A DNA stretch of 41,490 nucleotides from the NCBI GenBank assembly GCA_051655155.1, contig JBOFZL010000081.1, positions 1 to 41,490 of the forward strand, given 5' to 3'. Position 1 is the stretch's first letter. The number at the start of each line of letters is the position of its first letter. The translations under genes were made by a program, and so were the position numbers. Positions 1-8,638 of the stretch are shown here, one piece after another. The DNA comes from JBOFZL01 sp051655155. Lineage in GTDB: Bacteria > Bacillota > Clostridia > Peptostreptococcales > Filifactoraceae. The notes under the pieces were generated by a model that worked only from the letters and a program-made list of their open reading frames with translations, was not told where the DNA came from and did no database searches.

Positions 1-1531
1 CTTCAAATAAATCCACTGCACCTATGTTTTTTCCAGATATATTGCACTCACCAGCAACTGCACCTACTATATCAGAAATACTCACCTTATGTTTTTTACC
101 TATATTCAAATGGAATCTAATCATTCCCTTTTCTTTAGAAAAACCCTCAGATTTTTTTGTTCTTTTTTCATGAATACTACCTCTTTTTTCAGTAGGTCGC
201 CTCTCTTTTCGGTGATAATTATCTATGTTAATTATATCATTGTTTCTAAACATCAACTTTGATTTAAGCATAGCGGCAGTAAAGTCTTCTAAGGAAATTT
301 CTCGTTCCTTTATTTTATCAATTATTTCATAATATTTAGGCTCTATTCCTTTTTCAATCTTTGATGATATTTTACTTATATATCTATCTGTAACATTCTG
401 CTCCACCATACTATAAGCAGGAATAGATTCTTCTTTAATTAAGATTTTTGCATATTTTTCAATATGCCTTATTCTGTCTAACTCTCTTCCATATGCAAAG
501 CTATAAGATTTTCCATGCTTACCAGCTCGTCCAGTTCTGCCTATTCTATGAACATATTGTTCTTCTTCCTGTGGAATATCATAGTTAAAAACAATATCAA
601 CATTGTTTATATCTAAACCTCTTGCTGCAACATCTGTTGCAATTAAAACATTTACATGCCCATTTTTAAAACGTTCTAAAACTTGATCTCTTTTTTGTTG
701 TTTTAAATCTCCATGAAGTCCCTCTACCAAGTATCCTCTATTTTGCATTTCAGCTGTTAATTCATCCACCATTCTCTTTGTATTGCAAAATATTATACTT
801 TTCTTTGAATTTTCTATATCAAGGATTCTTGTTAAAACCTCTGTCTTATCATTTTGCTTAACTCTAATATAGCTTTGTTCAATTCTATCAACTGTAACTG
901 TTTTATTTTCAATTTTGATTAATTTAGGATCATTAAGATATTTATTTGAAAGTTTTACTATTTCTTTTGGCATTGTCGCTGAAAAAAGCATTGTTTGATG
1001 ATATTCATGTACATTTCTTAATATTGATTCTATATCTTCAATAAATCCCATATCCAACATTTCATCTGCTTCATCCAGTACAACAAATTTTACCATATCA
1101 AGTTTAAGAGTTTTTCTTTTTACATGATCAAGTAACCTTCCTGGAGTTCCCACAACCACATGTGCCCCTGATTTCAATGAACGGATTTGCTTCTCTATAC
1201 TTTCTCCTCCATAAATTGCTACAACTTTCGTTTTATTAAATTTGGTTAATTTGGTTATCTCTTTTGAAACTTGTACTGCCAGTTCTCGTGTTGGACACAA
1301 TATCAGAGACTGTACAAAATTAATACTTCTATCAAGACCTTCAATAATAGGTATTGAAAAAGCCAAAGTTTTTCCAGTTCCTGTTTGAGATTGACCTATA
1401 AAATCAACACCTGATAAACCAATTGGTATTGCCATTTCTTGAATTGGCGTAGCCACTTCATAGCCTACTGATTCAAGAGATTTTAAAACCTCATCTGATA
1501 ACCCTAAATCACAAAATTTCTTATTTTCCAT
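1..1531 (-). CDS. DEAD-box ATP-dependent RNA helicase with DbpA-type C-terminal domain (3' end cut by window)
   Basis: ATP-dependent RNA unwinding, probably in ribosome assembly or cold-adapted RNA handling. Translating the minus strand from the ATG at 1531 gives an open frame to the window edge (510 codons). It contains the Q-motif region, motif I (GQSQTGTGKT), the DEAD box (VLDEADEML), motif III (SAT) and motif VI (HRIGRTGRAG). A basic linker follows (KERR, KRGSIHEKRTKK), then the start of a DbpA-like RNA-binding domain (IRFHLNIGKKHK, GAVAGECNISGKNIG). In the DbpA/YxiN family that domain binds 23S rRNA; CshA/DeaD relatives carry similar tails, so the exact member is open. Only the last part of the domain is missing. 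An SD-like GAGGAAG lies ahead of the ATG. The GIY-YIG fusion gene upstream ends only 19 bp away, so read-through transcription is likely. Confidence 0.93.
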   Translation of the reverse strand, partial: MENKKFCDLGLSDEVLKSLESVGYEVATPIQEMAIPIGLSGVDFIGQSQTGTGKTLAFSIPIIEGLDRSINFVQSLILCPTRELAVQVSKEITKLTKFNKTKVVAIYGGESIEKQIRSLKSGAHVVVGTPGRLLDHVKRKTLKLDMVKFVVLDEADEMLDMGFIEDIESILRNVHEYHQTMLFSATMPKEIVKLSNKYLNDPKLIKIENKTVTVDRIEQSYIRVKQNDKTEVLTRILDIENSKKSIIFCNTKRMVDELTAEMQNRGYLVEGLHGDLKQQKRDQVLERFKNGHVNVLIATDVAARGLDINNVDIVFNYDIPQEEEQYVHRIGRTGRAGKHGKSYSFAYGRELDRIRHIEKYAKILIKEESIPAYSMVEQNVTDRYISKISSKIEKGIEPKYYEIIDKIKEREISLEDFTAAMLKSKLMFRNNDIINIDNYHRKERRPTEKRGSIHEKRTKKSEGFSKEKGMIRFHLNIGKKHKVSISDIVGAVAGECNISGKNIGAVDLFE

Positions 1532-1550
1532 TAATTACTTCCTCTCGTTT

Positions 1551-2648
1551 TTACTTCTGTATAATACTCCATAATTCGTCATGAATTATGGAACTTCCTG
1601 GTTCTACAAACTTTAATGGAGATGTAGTCTCTAATTCAAGCATATAGTCACAAGTATAAATCTCTATATTACATCCCATATCAGGATATTTTTCTCTAAT
1701 ATTAGTTTCAAATTCTTTTACAAAAATTTGATCGTCAATATGGTATTCTCCCCTTCCAATATTTGAATTTGTTCCAACCTTCAGAGGAGATGAATTTGAA
1801 AGCTGTTTTACTGTTAATGTATTATTTTCAAACTTAATCCTGGAATCATCTACTTGGGTGTAATCCCAAAATACAATATTTCGATTTGGTAAATATCCTG
1901 TTTTTTCATTTGATAATGGAATTTTAGCAATACCTGAAGGTGCTAAAATTGTAATTGGCCAAACAGACATTTCAATTCTCCAAAGCCCACAGTTCGTCAA
2001 TTTATGACTAACTCTAACCTTATCATTTTCAAATGATAGTTCTATATCTTTTCTAATTCCACTTTTATCTTCTTTAGAGGTAAAAATAACTTTTTCGTCT
2101 AATACTTTATATTGAACTGGATATAAATCAGAAAAGTATGTTCGTGGAAAAGATTCTGGAGAATGCCATAAACGGTGACCACCAATTATATCCCAATTTT
2201 CCCCATCTACTACCTGTTTAAATTTCCCCTTATTACAAAGAATATTTGCTTTGTTATTTTTTGAAAAATGCAATATTCTTGGACCAGCTGAGATAGTTAC
2301 TATAATTTGATAAAATTTATTTTCAAGTTTCAAACACTCATAATTATCATATATTACCTTTGATATTTTCACATTATTCCCCCCAAGTACTAAAGCTTCT
2401 TTTTGTTTTTTATTTAGCTTTTTCAATTCGTTTTCTCTTTTTAAAGCTTCACTTTTAGTATATTTTTCTTCAAAATATATACATTGTAAAGGACCTCTTC
2501 CTCTCGTATATTTTGCACCTTTACCTAACATATGCATTTTTATACGTTTCTCTAAATTGTTTGTTATTCCAATATATAAACTGTTGTCATTGCATCGCAA
2601 AATATAAACAACATAGAAGCTAGATGATTTTTGTTGTCCAATTTTCAA
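1551..2648 (-). CDS. GIY-YIG domain fused to a DUF4380-like domain
   Basis: Unusual two-domain protein. The N-terminal ~80 residues match the UPF0213/YhbQ GIY-YIG family: YVVYILRC, then NSLYIGITNNLEKRIKMH, GKGAKYTRGRGP and a final KKLNKKQKEAL. After a short link comes a ~270-residue domain with the look of DUF4380 (galactose mutarotase-like fold): ISAGPRILHFS, GGHRLWHSPE, and many beta-strand segments. Function is unknown; a GIY-YIG module suggests DNA nicking or repair, and the second domain suggests carbohydrate binding. The open frame reaches 2693, but that start overlaps the ABC-F gene by 74 bp. I prefer the TTG at 2648, which follows GAGG at good spacing; ATG at 2660 is an alternative. 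A strong SD and GTG at 2370-2384 could also start the second domain on its own. It is the last gene of the hpt/ABC-F unit. Confidence 0.65.
   Translation of the reverse strand: MKIGQQKSSSFYVVYILRCNDNSLYIGITNNLEKRIKMHMLGKGAKYTRGRGPLQCIYFEEKYTKSEALKRENELKKLNKKQKEALVLGGNNVKISKVIYDNYECLKLENKFYQIIVTISAGPRILHFSKNNKANILCNKGKFKQVVDGENWDIIGGHRLWHSPESFPRTYFSDLYPVQYKVLDEKVIFTSKEDKSGIRKDIELSFENDKVRVSHKLTNCGLWRIEMSVWPITILAPSGIAKIPLSNEKTGYLPNRNIVFWDYTQVDDSRIKFENNTLTVKQLSNSSPLKVGTNSNIGRGEYHIDDQIFVKEFETNIREKYPDMGCNIEIYTCDYMLELETTSPLKFVEPGSSIIHDELWSIIQK
2370..2384 (-). promoter_or_regulatory. Internal ribosome binding site and GTG start candidate between the two fused domains
   Basis: On the minus strand GGGGGG (2379-2384) is followed by 6 nt (AATAAT) and an in-frame GTG (2370-2372) exactly at the junction of the GIY-YIG and DUF4380-like domains. 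This spacing is right for translation initiation. It may yield a separate ~273-residue DUF4380-like protein, or be the relic start of a gene that fused with the GIY-YIG gene in front of it. Confidence 0.5.
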
Positions 2649-4176
2649 TATTCCATACCTCATCAACAAAATCTTCATAAAAAATAGGATCATGTGAAAC
2701 TAATATAACAGTTCCTTTAAAGTCTAATAGAGCTCTCTTTAATTCAGTTTTAGCATCCACATCTAAATGATTTGTTGGCTCATCTAAAACTAAAACATTA
2801 AGTTCTTTTAATAAAATTTTACATAACCTAACTTTTGCATTTTCACCACCGGATAAAACTTGCATTTGACTAGTTATGTGTTCAGTTGTAAGACCACATC
2901 TTGCCAATTCTAAGCGAACCTCATGATTAGTCAAAGTTGGGAATGTTGTCCAAATTTCATCTAGTGCTGTATTTGTATTCCCTTTTGAATCTTCTTGTTG
3001 AAAAAAACCAAACTCAACATGTTGCCCATGTTTTATAGTTCCAGATATCGGTTTTACAGTTCCTAATATAGTTTTTAAAAGTGTTGATTTACCAATACCA
3101 TTCACACCTTTTATTGCTATTTTTTTATTTCTTTCAACTGTAAATGAAATAGGCTTTGTTAAAGCTTCACTATATCCTATAACTAGATTTTCTGCCTCTA
3201 TAATAAATTTTGATGGTGTCTTACCTTCCTTGAATCTAAAAGTAGGTTTTAGTTTTTCTTTTGGTTTCTCAATCATATCCATTTTTTCCAATTGTTTCAT
3301 TCTACTTTTAGCTCTACCTGTTGTAGAAATTCTAGCTTTATTTCTTGCTATAAAATCCTCTAATCTTTCAACCTCTTTTTGTTGTCTCTCATATGCTTGT
3401 TCATGCTGCTTTCTCTTTAAATCATATAATCTTTGGAACTCATCATAGTTCCCTACATATCGCGTTAAATTAGCATTTTCAACATGATATATAACATTTG
3501 TTACTTCATTGATAAATTCAATATCATGAGAAATTAAGATAAAAGCATTGTCATAATTTTTCAAAAATCTTTTTAACCACTCAATATGTTCAAAGTCGAG
3601 ATAGTTAGTTGGTTCATCTAATAAGAGAATAGTTGGATTCTCTAGCAAAAGTTTAGTTAAAAGTACTTTTGTTCTTTGTCCACCACTTAATTCATTTACT
3701 AATTTATCTAGTCCTATTTCTTTAAGACCTAAGCCTGTTGCAACTTCATCAATTTTTACATCGATTAAGTAAAATCCACTTTCTTCTAGGATACATTGAA
3801 TTTCTGCCGCATCAGTCATCATCTTATCTACAATTGAATCATCAGAAAAAGCCATTTCTTCATACAATCTTAACATTTCAGCTTCTAACTCATACATATG
3901 GCTAAAAGCAGTTTGTAATATTTCTCTAATAGTAGCTCCATCTTTTAAAGAACTATGTTGATCTAAATATCCGACAGTTACTCTATTTGACCACTCAACG
4001 CTTCCTGCATCTGGCATTAATTTTCCAGTTATTATGTTTAAAAATGTCGATTTACCTTCACCATTAGCTCCAATCAAGGCTACGTGCTCACCTTTTAACA
4101 ATCTAAAAGAAACATCTTCTAAAATAACCCTAGACCCAAAGCCGTGATTTACCTCTTTTACTATTAATACACTCAT
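2620..4176 (-). CDS. ABC-F family ATPase (two nucleotide-binding domains, no membrane segments)
   Basis: Soluble ABC-F protein of 518 residues; the family acts on the ribosome (translation factors or antibiotic resistance), not in transport. NBD1 has Walker A GANGEGKST, signature LSGGQRTK and LLLDEPTNYLD; NBD2 has GVNGIGKST, LSGGENAK and VLDEPTNHLD. Between them is the charged P-site tRNA interaction motif linker (roughly residues 235-310, with YERQQKEVERLEDFIARNKA). Both sites look ATPase-competent, unlike the second ABC-F in this window. It starts 6 bp after hpt ends, with AGAGG ahead of the ATG, so they should be co-transcribed. The C-terminal end overlaps the start of the GIY-YIG fusion gene. 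No sequence feature assigns it to a resistance subfamily; a housekeeping translation role is as likely. Confidence 0.88.
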   Translation of the reverse strand: MSVLIVKEVNHGFGSRVILEDVSFRLLKGEHVALIGANGEGKSTFLNIITGKLMPDAGSVEWSNRVTVGYLDQHSSLKDGATIREILQTAFSHMYELEAEMLRLYEEMAFSDDSIVDKMMTDAAEIQCILEESGFYLIDVKIDEVATGLGLKEIGLDKLVNELSGGQRTKVLLTKLLLENPTILLLDEPTNYLDFEHIEWLKRFLKNYDNAFILISHDIEFINEVTNVIYHVENANLTRYVGNYDEFQRLYDLKRKQHEQAYERQQKEVERLEDFIARNKARISTTGRAKSRMKQLEKMDMIEKPKEKLKPTFRFKEGKTPSKFIIEAENLVIGYSEALTKPISFTVERNKKIAIKGVNGIGKSTLLKTILGTVKPISGTIKHGQHVEFGFFQQEDSKGNTNTALDEIWTTFPTLTNHEVRLELARCGLTTEHITSQMQVLSGGENAKVRLCKILLKELNVLVLDEPTNHLDVDAKTELKRALLDFKGTVILVSHDPIFYEDFVDEVWNIENWTTKII

Positions 4177-4182
4177 ACTAAA

Positions 4183-4707
4183 TTAAACCTCTACATATCC
4201 TATATATGGAAGATTTCTATACATTTCTTTACAATCTATTCCATATCCAACAACAAATAAATCATCAATAGAAAATCCTACATAATCAGCAGCCACTTTA
4301 CTTTTTCTTTTTGAAGGTTTATCTAAAAGAGTGCATATCTTTACTTTTTTACAACCTTTATTAACAAGGTACTGCGATAAATAATCCATAGTTAAACCCG
4401 TATCTATTATATCTTCAACAACTAATACATTTTTCCCGTTAATACTCAAATCTAAATCTTTCGTTATCTTAACCACTCCACTACTTGTTGTTGACATTCC
4501 ATAGCTCGATAATGACATGAAATCAAGTTCAATATTAGATTTAAATTTTCTTATTAAGTCAGACACAAAAACAAATGAACCTTTGAGAACTCCTATTACA
4601 AATATATCTTCACCTTTAAAATCATCTTCAATCTCTTTGGCTAATTCCTCTATTCTTTTTTTTATTTTATCTTCTGAAAATAAAACTCCTGTAATATTTA
4701 AATCCAT
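4183..4707 (-). CDS. hpt: Hypoxanthine phosphoribosyltransferase
   Basis: Purine salvage: transfers phosphoribose from PRPP to hypoxanthine or guanine in the cytoplasm. The 174-residue length is normal for the bacterial 6-oxopurine enzymes. The PRPP-binding motif VLVVEDIIDTGLT is at about 94-106, the pyrophosphate loop region GVLKGSFVF at 39-47, and the flexible loop with the SYGMSTTSSG segment at 68-77. A good ribosome site (GGAGG, 6-7 nt before ATG) supports the start. First gene of the hpt/ABC-F/GIY-YIG unit; the 198 bp upstream are very AT-rich and hold the pyrR terminator, so hpt probably has its own promoter there, though I could not pick one confidently. Confidence 0.95.
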   Translation of the reverse strand: MDLNITGVLFSEDKIKKRIEELAKEIEDDFKGEDIFVIGVLKGSFVFVSDLIRKFKSNIELDFMSLSSYGMSTTSSGVVKITKDLDLSINGKNVLVVEDIIDTGLTMDYLSQYLVNKGCKKVKICTLLDKPSKRKSKVAADYVGFSIDDLFVVGYGIDCKEMYRNLPYIGYVEV

Positions 4708-4871
4708 ATTATACCTCCGTTACATATTTTAACATCTTATCATACCATATTTTTACATTTTAAAGAAGATTTTATTAAAAAAACATATAAATAATATTAA
4801 AACTTTAAATAAATTAAAACTTTAACTATTTATTAGACCATATAATTATTTAAGTTTTTTAATTTCACAAT

Positions 4872-4899
4872 AAAATAAGTAGCAAAAGCTACCTATTTT
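4872..4899 (-). terminator. Probable Rho-independent terminator after pyrR
   Basis: Inverted repeat with 12-nt arms (4872-4883 and 4888-4899), one mismatch and an AAAA/TTTT loop. On the minus strand the stem closes in a T-rich run. The GC part is small and the T-tract is interrupted, so strength is uncertain. Confidence 0.55.
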
Positions 4900-4905
4900 A
4901 TAATA

Positions 4906-5448
4906 TTATTTTAAAATTTTATTTAGTGTTACACTTATTTCATCTTTCTCAGAATCAAAATTAACTTTTATAATTTCTGCTCTTGAAGTAGGAACATTTT
5001 TACCAACATAATCAGCTCTTATTGGTAATTCTCTGTGACCTCTATCAACTAAAACTGCCAGCTGAATTGCCTTTGGTCTTGCAATATCAATAATAGCATC
5101 AAGTGCAGATCTTACAGTTCTTCCTGTATAAAGCACATCGTCTACTAAAATTATAGTTTTACCTTCTATATCTATCCCCAAATTATTTACACTTAATATC
5201 TTATCAATTCCTTCTTTGCATACATCATCTCTATACATTGTAACATCAATACTTCCTACAGGTATTTCTGTATTTTCAATTGACATCACCTTTTGAGAAA
5301 TGCTATTTGCTACAGGTAAACCTCTTTTTCTTATCCCAATAATAACTATATCCTCTATCCCCTTGTTTCTTTCAACTATTTCGTGGCTTATTCTTGTTAA
5401 TGCTCTATTTGCTGCATTTTTATCCATTATTAAAATTTTTTCGCTCAT
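4906..5448 (-). CDS. pyrR: Bifunctional pyrimidine operon regulator / uracil phosphoribosyltransferase PyrR
   Basis: PyrR binds pyr leader RNA in a UMP-dependent way to cause attenuation and also has weak uracil phosphoribosyltransferase activity. The 180-residue protein has the PRPP loop IILVDDVLYTGRT at about 99-111 and the family segments GIRKRGLPVA and IPVGSIDVTMYRDD. The C-terminal VDRGHRELPIRADYVGKNVPTS is typical of PyrR and separates it from plain UPRT. It follows rluD by 9 bp, the same neighbour pair as in Bacillus, although lspA is missing here. No pyr biosynthetic gene lies in the window, so its RNA targets must be elsewhere. Confidence 0.95.
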   Translation of the reverse strand: MSEKILIMDKNAANRALTRISHEIVERNKGIEDIVIIGIRKRGLPVANSISQKVMSIENTEIPVGSIDVTMYRDDVCKEGIDKILSVNNLGIDIEGKTIILVDDVLYTGRTVRSALDAIIDIARPKAIQLAVLVDRGHRELPIRADYVGKNVPTSRAEIIKVNFDSEKDEISVTLNKILK

Positions 5449-5457
5449 CGTATTTTC

Positions 5458-6369
5458 CTACTCTTTTAATATTTTTAATATATCCTGAAAGTATTTTGGT
5501 TCTTCAACTTTAAACTCCACATACATTCTTGTACGGGGATGTATAAATCCTAGTTTTCCGGCATGTAAAGTTTGACCTGTTGTTTTAAATTTAGACCTTC
5601 GTCCTGTGTATAATTCATCTCCCAAAATGGGATGTCCTTTATAAGCTGCATGCACCCTAATTTGATGTGTTCGTCCTGTTTCTAATTGTGCACTCATATA
5701 GCTATACCCTTCAAAACTTTTTTTAACTTTAAAGTGTGTAACCGCACTTTTTCCATTTTCGACTATCGACATTTTAAGCCTATCTTTTGGATTTCTCCCA
5801 AGCGGTTTATCAACCGTAAATTCATCATCTTTTGGATTTCCAAAAGCAATAAATGAATATTCTCTACCTATTGAATGAACCTTAAACTGTTCTGCTAAAT
5901 CCATATGAATGAAGTCATTTTTTGCTACTACTAATAAACCGGTTGTATCCTTATCAATCCTATGAACAATTCCTGGTCGTATGACTCCGTTAATTCCAGA
6001 AAGCCTTCCCTCTAGATGAAACAACAACCCATTTACCAAAGTTCCAGTATAATTACCTGGCGCAGGATGAACTACCATTCCTTTTGGTTTATTTACTACA
6101 AGTAAATCATCATCCTCATAAACAATGTCAAAAATGATATTTTCTGGTTTTATATGTGAAAGTTTAGGTTCTGGTATTCTAATTTCAATCTCATCTTTTC
6201 CCTTAGTTAAATAACTAGATTTTACAAATTTCCCATTAACAAGTATGTCTCCTGACTTTATAAGCTTTTGCAAGCTGGATCTAGATATATCTAATAGATT
6301 TTCACTTATATATGAATCTAATCTTTCACATTCATCTTCTTCATTTACAACTATTTTAATTAGTTCCAT
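5458..6369 (-). CDS. rluD: RluD-family 23S rRNA/large-subunit pseudouridine synthase
   Basis: Isomerises uridine to pseudouridine in rRNA. An N-terminal S4 RNA-binding domain (ERLDSYISENLLDISRSSLQKLI, about 15-38) precedes the RluA-type catalytic domain, with the catalytic aspartate in HRIDKDTTGLLVVAKN (D139) and downstream GRTHQIRVH. The frame is open to an ATG at 6417, but the ATG at 6369 has a strong SD (GGAGAG) and begins exactly where RluD homologues begin (MELIKIVV), giving 303 residues. RluA, RluC and RluD paralogues are hard to tell apart by eye; the pyrR neighbour supports the YlyB/RluD type. Divergent from yebC. Confidence 0.9.
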   Translation of the reverse strand: MELIKIVVNEEDECERLDSYISENLLDISRSSLQKLIKSGDILVNGKFVKSSYLTKGKDEIEIRIPEPKLSHIKPENIIFDIVYEDDDLLVVNKPKGMVVHPAPGNYTGTLVNGLLFHLEGRLSGINGVIRPGIVHRIDKDTTGLLVVAKNDFIHMDLAEQFKVHSIGREYSFIAFGNPKDDEFTVDKPLGRNPKDRLKMSIVENGKSAVTHFKVKKSFEGYSYMSAQLETGRTHQIRVHAAYKGHPILGDELYTGRRSKFKTTGQTLHAGKLGFIHPRTRMYVEFKVEEPKYFQDILKILKE

Positions 6370-6468
6370 GATTCTCTCCTTTAATATATTTGATTCTATC
6401 ACCAATATGTGAATCATTCAAGTTTTAACCATGTTTTTTATAAAAAAATCTAGCCACTCTTATACCTT

Positions 6469-6477
6469 TGTGATAAT
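6469..6477 (+). promoter_or_regulatory. Probable extended -10 promoter of yebC
   Basis: TGTGATAAT is an extended -10 element (TG plus a 5/6 -10 hexamer) about 33 bp before the yebC ATG. A weak -35 (TAGCCA, 6451-6456) lies 15 bp upstream. This is the only promoter-like signal in the short rluD/yebC divergent gap. Confidence 0.5.
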
Positions 6478-6509
6478 ATATTTAGGGAATTAAATTTAGG
6501 AGGAAGTAT

Positions 6510-7223
6510 ATGGGTAGAATAGGTAATATTGTTAACAGAAAGAATAAACAAGATTCAAAAAGAGCAAAAATATTTACAAAATACGCAAGATCTATTTCTG
6601 TAGCTGCAAAACAAGGAGGAGGAGATCCTGAATATAATGCAGCACTTAAAACTGCAATTGATAAAGCAAAAGAAATGAACATGCCAAACGACAATATAGA
6701 TCGTGCTATAAAAAAAGGTGCTGGTGGTGGTGATGGAGAAAATTATGAACACATTACCTATGAAGGGTATGGACCTGGTGGAGTTGCAATTATAATTGAA
6801 ACACTTACTGATAATAAAAATCGTACTGCCGGAAATGTTAGATATTATTTAGATAAAAATAATGGTAATCTTGGAACAGCAGGATGTGTAAGCTTTATGT
6901 TTGACCGAAAGGGAATTATACTAATTGAGAGTTCTGATTCCATATCTGAAGATGAACTTATGGAAGTTGCTCTTGAAAATGGAGCTGAAGATTTTGTCAT
7001 GGAAGAAGAAGGCTATGAGATTTATACAAATCCAGAAGATTTTTTCACGGTAAAAGAAGCAGTAGAATCTAAAGGTTATAAAATTGCTTCAGGAGAAGTT
7101 ACTTTAATTCCTCAAACTTATACATCAATTGATGAACTACAACAGAAACAAATGAATAAACTTATAGATATGCTTGAAGATGATGATGATATTCAAAATG
7201 TGTACCACAATTTAGCTGAGTAA
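6510..7223 (+). CDS. yebC: YebC/PmpR family protein (TACO1-like)
   Basis: Member of the YebC/TACO1 family, described both as DNA-binding regulators and as ribosome-associated factors that ease translation of difficult peptides. The 237-residue length is typical. Diagnostic segments are MGRIGNIVNRKNKQDSKRAK at the N terminus, GGGDPEYNAALKTAI, AKEMNMPNDNIDRAIKKG, the YEGYGPGGVAIIIE strand and NGNLGTAGCVSFMF. A consensus SD (AGGAGG) is 7 nt before the ATG. It is the only complete plus-strand gene, between divergent rluD and convergent pgi, so it is monocistronic. A clear terminator follows directly. Confidence 0.95.
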   Translation: MGRIGNIVNRKNKQDSKRAKIFTKYARSISVAAKQGGGDPEYNAALKTAIDKAKEMNMPNDNIDRAIKKGAGGGDGENYEHITYEGYGPGGVAIIIETLTDNKNRTAGNVRYYLDKNNGNLGTAGCVSFMFDRKGIILIESSDSISEDELMEVALENGAEDFVMEEEGYEIYTNPEDFFTVKEAVESKGYKIASGEVTLIPQTYTSIDELQQKQMNKLIDMLEDDDDIQNVYHNLAE

Positions 7224-7266
7224 ACAAACAACCTGCTTCTATTTCTGAAGTAGGTTGTTTGTTTAC
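7220..7266. terminator. Bidirectional terminator between convergent yebC and pgi
   Basis: Arms 7220-7239 and 7247-7266 pair over 20 bp with a single G-T wobble and a 7-nt loop. The outer part is A-rich on one side and T-rich on the other, so the hairpin has a T-rich tail on both strands. It begins inside the yebC stop codon region and ends 10 bp from the pgi stop. Confidence 0.88.
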
Positions 7267-7275
7267 ATAATCATT

Positions 7276-8562
7276 TTATTTTTTACCTAATAACTCAAAC
7301 ATCTTTTTCTTGTAGGCTTCTACTCCTGGTTGATCAAAAGGATTTACTGCAAGCAAATACCCACTAATTGCACAACTTTTTTCAAAGAAATACATAATAT
7401 ACCCTAAATTATATTCATCAATAGCTTCCATATTTATTACTATATTAGGAACATTCCCCTCTACATGAGCAAGAATAGTACCTTTTTGAGCCATTTTATT
7501 TATATAATCCATTGATCTACCTGATATATAATTAAGCTTATCTAAGTCTTTGTCATCACGGTTTAAAATCACATCTCCATTTGGTTTTTCAACACTAATA
7601 ATAGTTTCAAATATATCTCTTCTTCCATCTTGAATATATTGTCCCATTGAATGTAAGTCTGTAGAAAAATTTACTGATGCTGGGAAAATACCTTTTCCAT
7701 CCTTACCTTCACTCTCTCCAAATAACTGTTTAAACCACTCTGATAAATATATTAAATATGGCTCATAACTCACAATAATCTCTACATATTTTCCTTTATT
7801 ATATAATATATTTCTTAAAGAAGCATATACTACTGCTGTATTATATTCTTTTCTATTGTTTTTTAATTCAAACTCAGAAGCTTTTGCTCCATTTATGAAG
7901 GTAGATATATCATATCCTGCAACGGCCATTGGCAGAAGAGCTACAGGAGTAAACACAGAATATCTTCCTCCTATATCATCTGGAATAACATAAGACTTAT
8001 ATCCCTCTTGAACTGCCATTGTTTTTAAAGCCCCTTTTGTAGCATCTGTAGTAGCATATATTCTATTTCTCGCTTCTGTTTCACCCACTTGCTGAATTAA
8101 CAAATCTTTTAATAGTCTAAATGCTATGGCAGGCTCTGTAGTTGTGCCTGATTTTGATATTACATTTATTGAAAACTTCTTATCCTCAAGAAACTTTAAA
8201 AGTTCTGACATATATCTTGAACTAATTGTATGTCCAGCAAATATTATCTTAGTCTTAGATTCATCATCTGAATAAACTGGTTTTAGAGCTTCTATAACGG
8301 CTTTTGCCCCTAAATAAGAACCACCTATCCCGATAACTACCAAGTATTCTGATTCTTTTTGTATCTTTTTTGCAGTCTTATCGATATCTTCTAATAAAGT
8401 AGTTGGTGTGGAACTTGGAAGGTTGACCCAGCCTAAAAAGTCATTTCCAACTCCATCTTTAATATCAATTTTCATCGAAAATATATCAGCTATATCAATC
8501 ATCTGGTTTAATTCTTCATTTTTTATAAATTTTTTAATATAAGATACATCTAAATTTATCAC
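7276..8562 (-). CDS. pgi: Glucose-6-phosphate isomerase
   Basis: Interconverts glucose 6-phosphate and fructose 6-phosphate in glycolysis and gluconeogenesis. The 428-residue protein matches the short Firmicute type (about 450). Recognisable blocks are VVIGIGGSYLGAKAVIEAL near the N terminus, VISKSGTTTEPAIAFR (sugar-phosphate binding), GGRYSVFTPVALLPMAVAG, and a C-terminal NPFDQPGVEAYKK with the family lysine. The start codon is GTG at 8562, chosen because AGAGGG stands 6 nt before it and no closer in-frame ATG fits. A terminator hairpin in the gap to the upstream Na/Pi gene suggests independent transcription. Confidence 0.95.
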   Translation of the reverse strand: MINLDVSYIKKFIKNEELNQMIDIADIFSMKIDIKDGVGNDFLGWVNLPSSTPTTLLEDIDKTAKKIQKESEYLVVIGIGGSYLGAKAVIEALKPVYSDDESKTKIIFAGHTISSRYMSELLKFLEDKKFSINVISKSGTTTEPAIAFRLLKDLLIQQVGETEARNRIYATTDATKGALKTMAVQEGYKSYVIPDDIGGRYSVFTPVALLPMAVAGYDISTFINGAKASEFELKNNRKEYNTAVVYASLRNILYNKGKYVEIIVSYEPYLIYLSEWFKQLFGESEGKDGKGIFPASVNFSTDLHSMGQYIQDGRRDIFETIISVEKPNGDVILNRDDKDLDKLNYISGRSMDYINKMAQKGTILAHVEGNVPNIVINMEAIDEYNLGYIMYFFEKSCAISGYLLAVNPFDQPGVEAYKKKMFELLGKK

Positions 8563-8588
8563 AATTTACCCTCTTTCAATAAAATATT

Positions 8589-8627
8589 AAACAGCACACT
8601 GTTATTATATAACACAATGTGCTGTTT
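8589..8627 (-). terminator. Hairpin terminator after the Na/Pi cotransporter gene
   Basis: Perfect 10-bp arms (8589-8598, 8618-8627) with an inner GTTAT/ATAAC hairpin between them. On the minus strand the stem ends in TTTAATATTTTATT, a T-rich though interrupted tail. It sits between the Na/Pi stop and the pgi ribosome site. Confidence 0.6.
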
Positions 8628-8638
8628 GTAATTAATTT

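Noticed and set aside
4708..4871. Direct repeats (AAAACTTTAA) upstream of hpt as an operator
   Set aside because: Low-complexity AT repeats with imperfect spacing; no purine-box or PurR-like sequence recognised.
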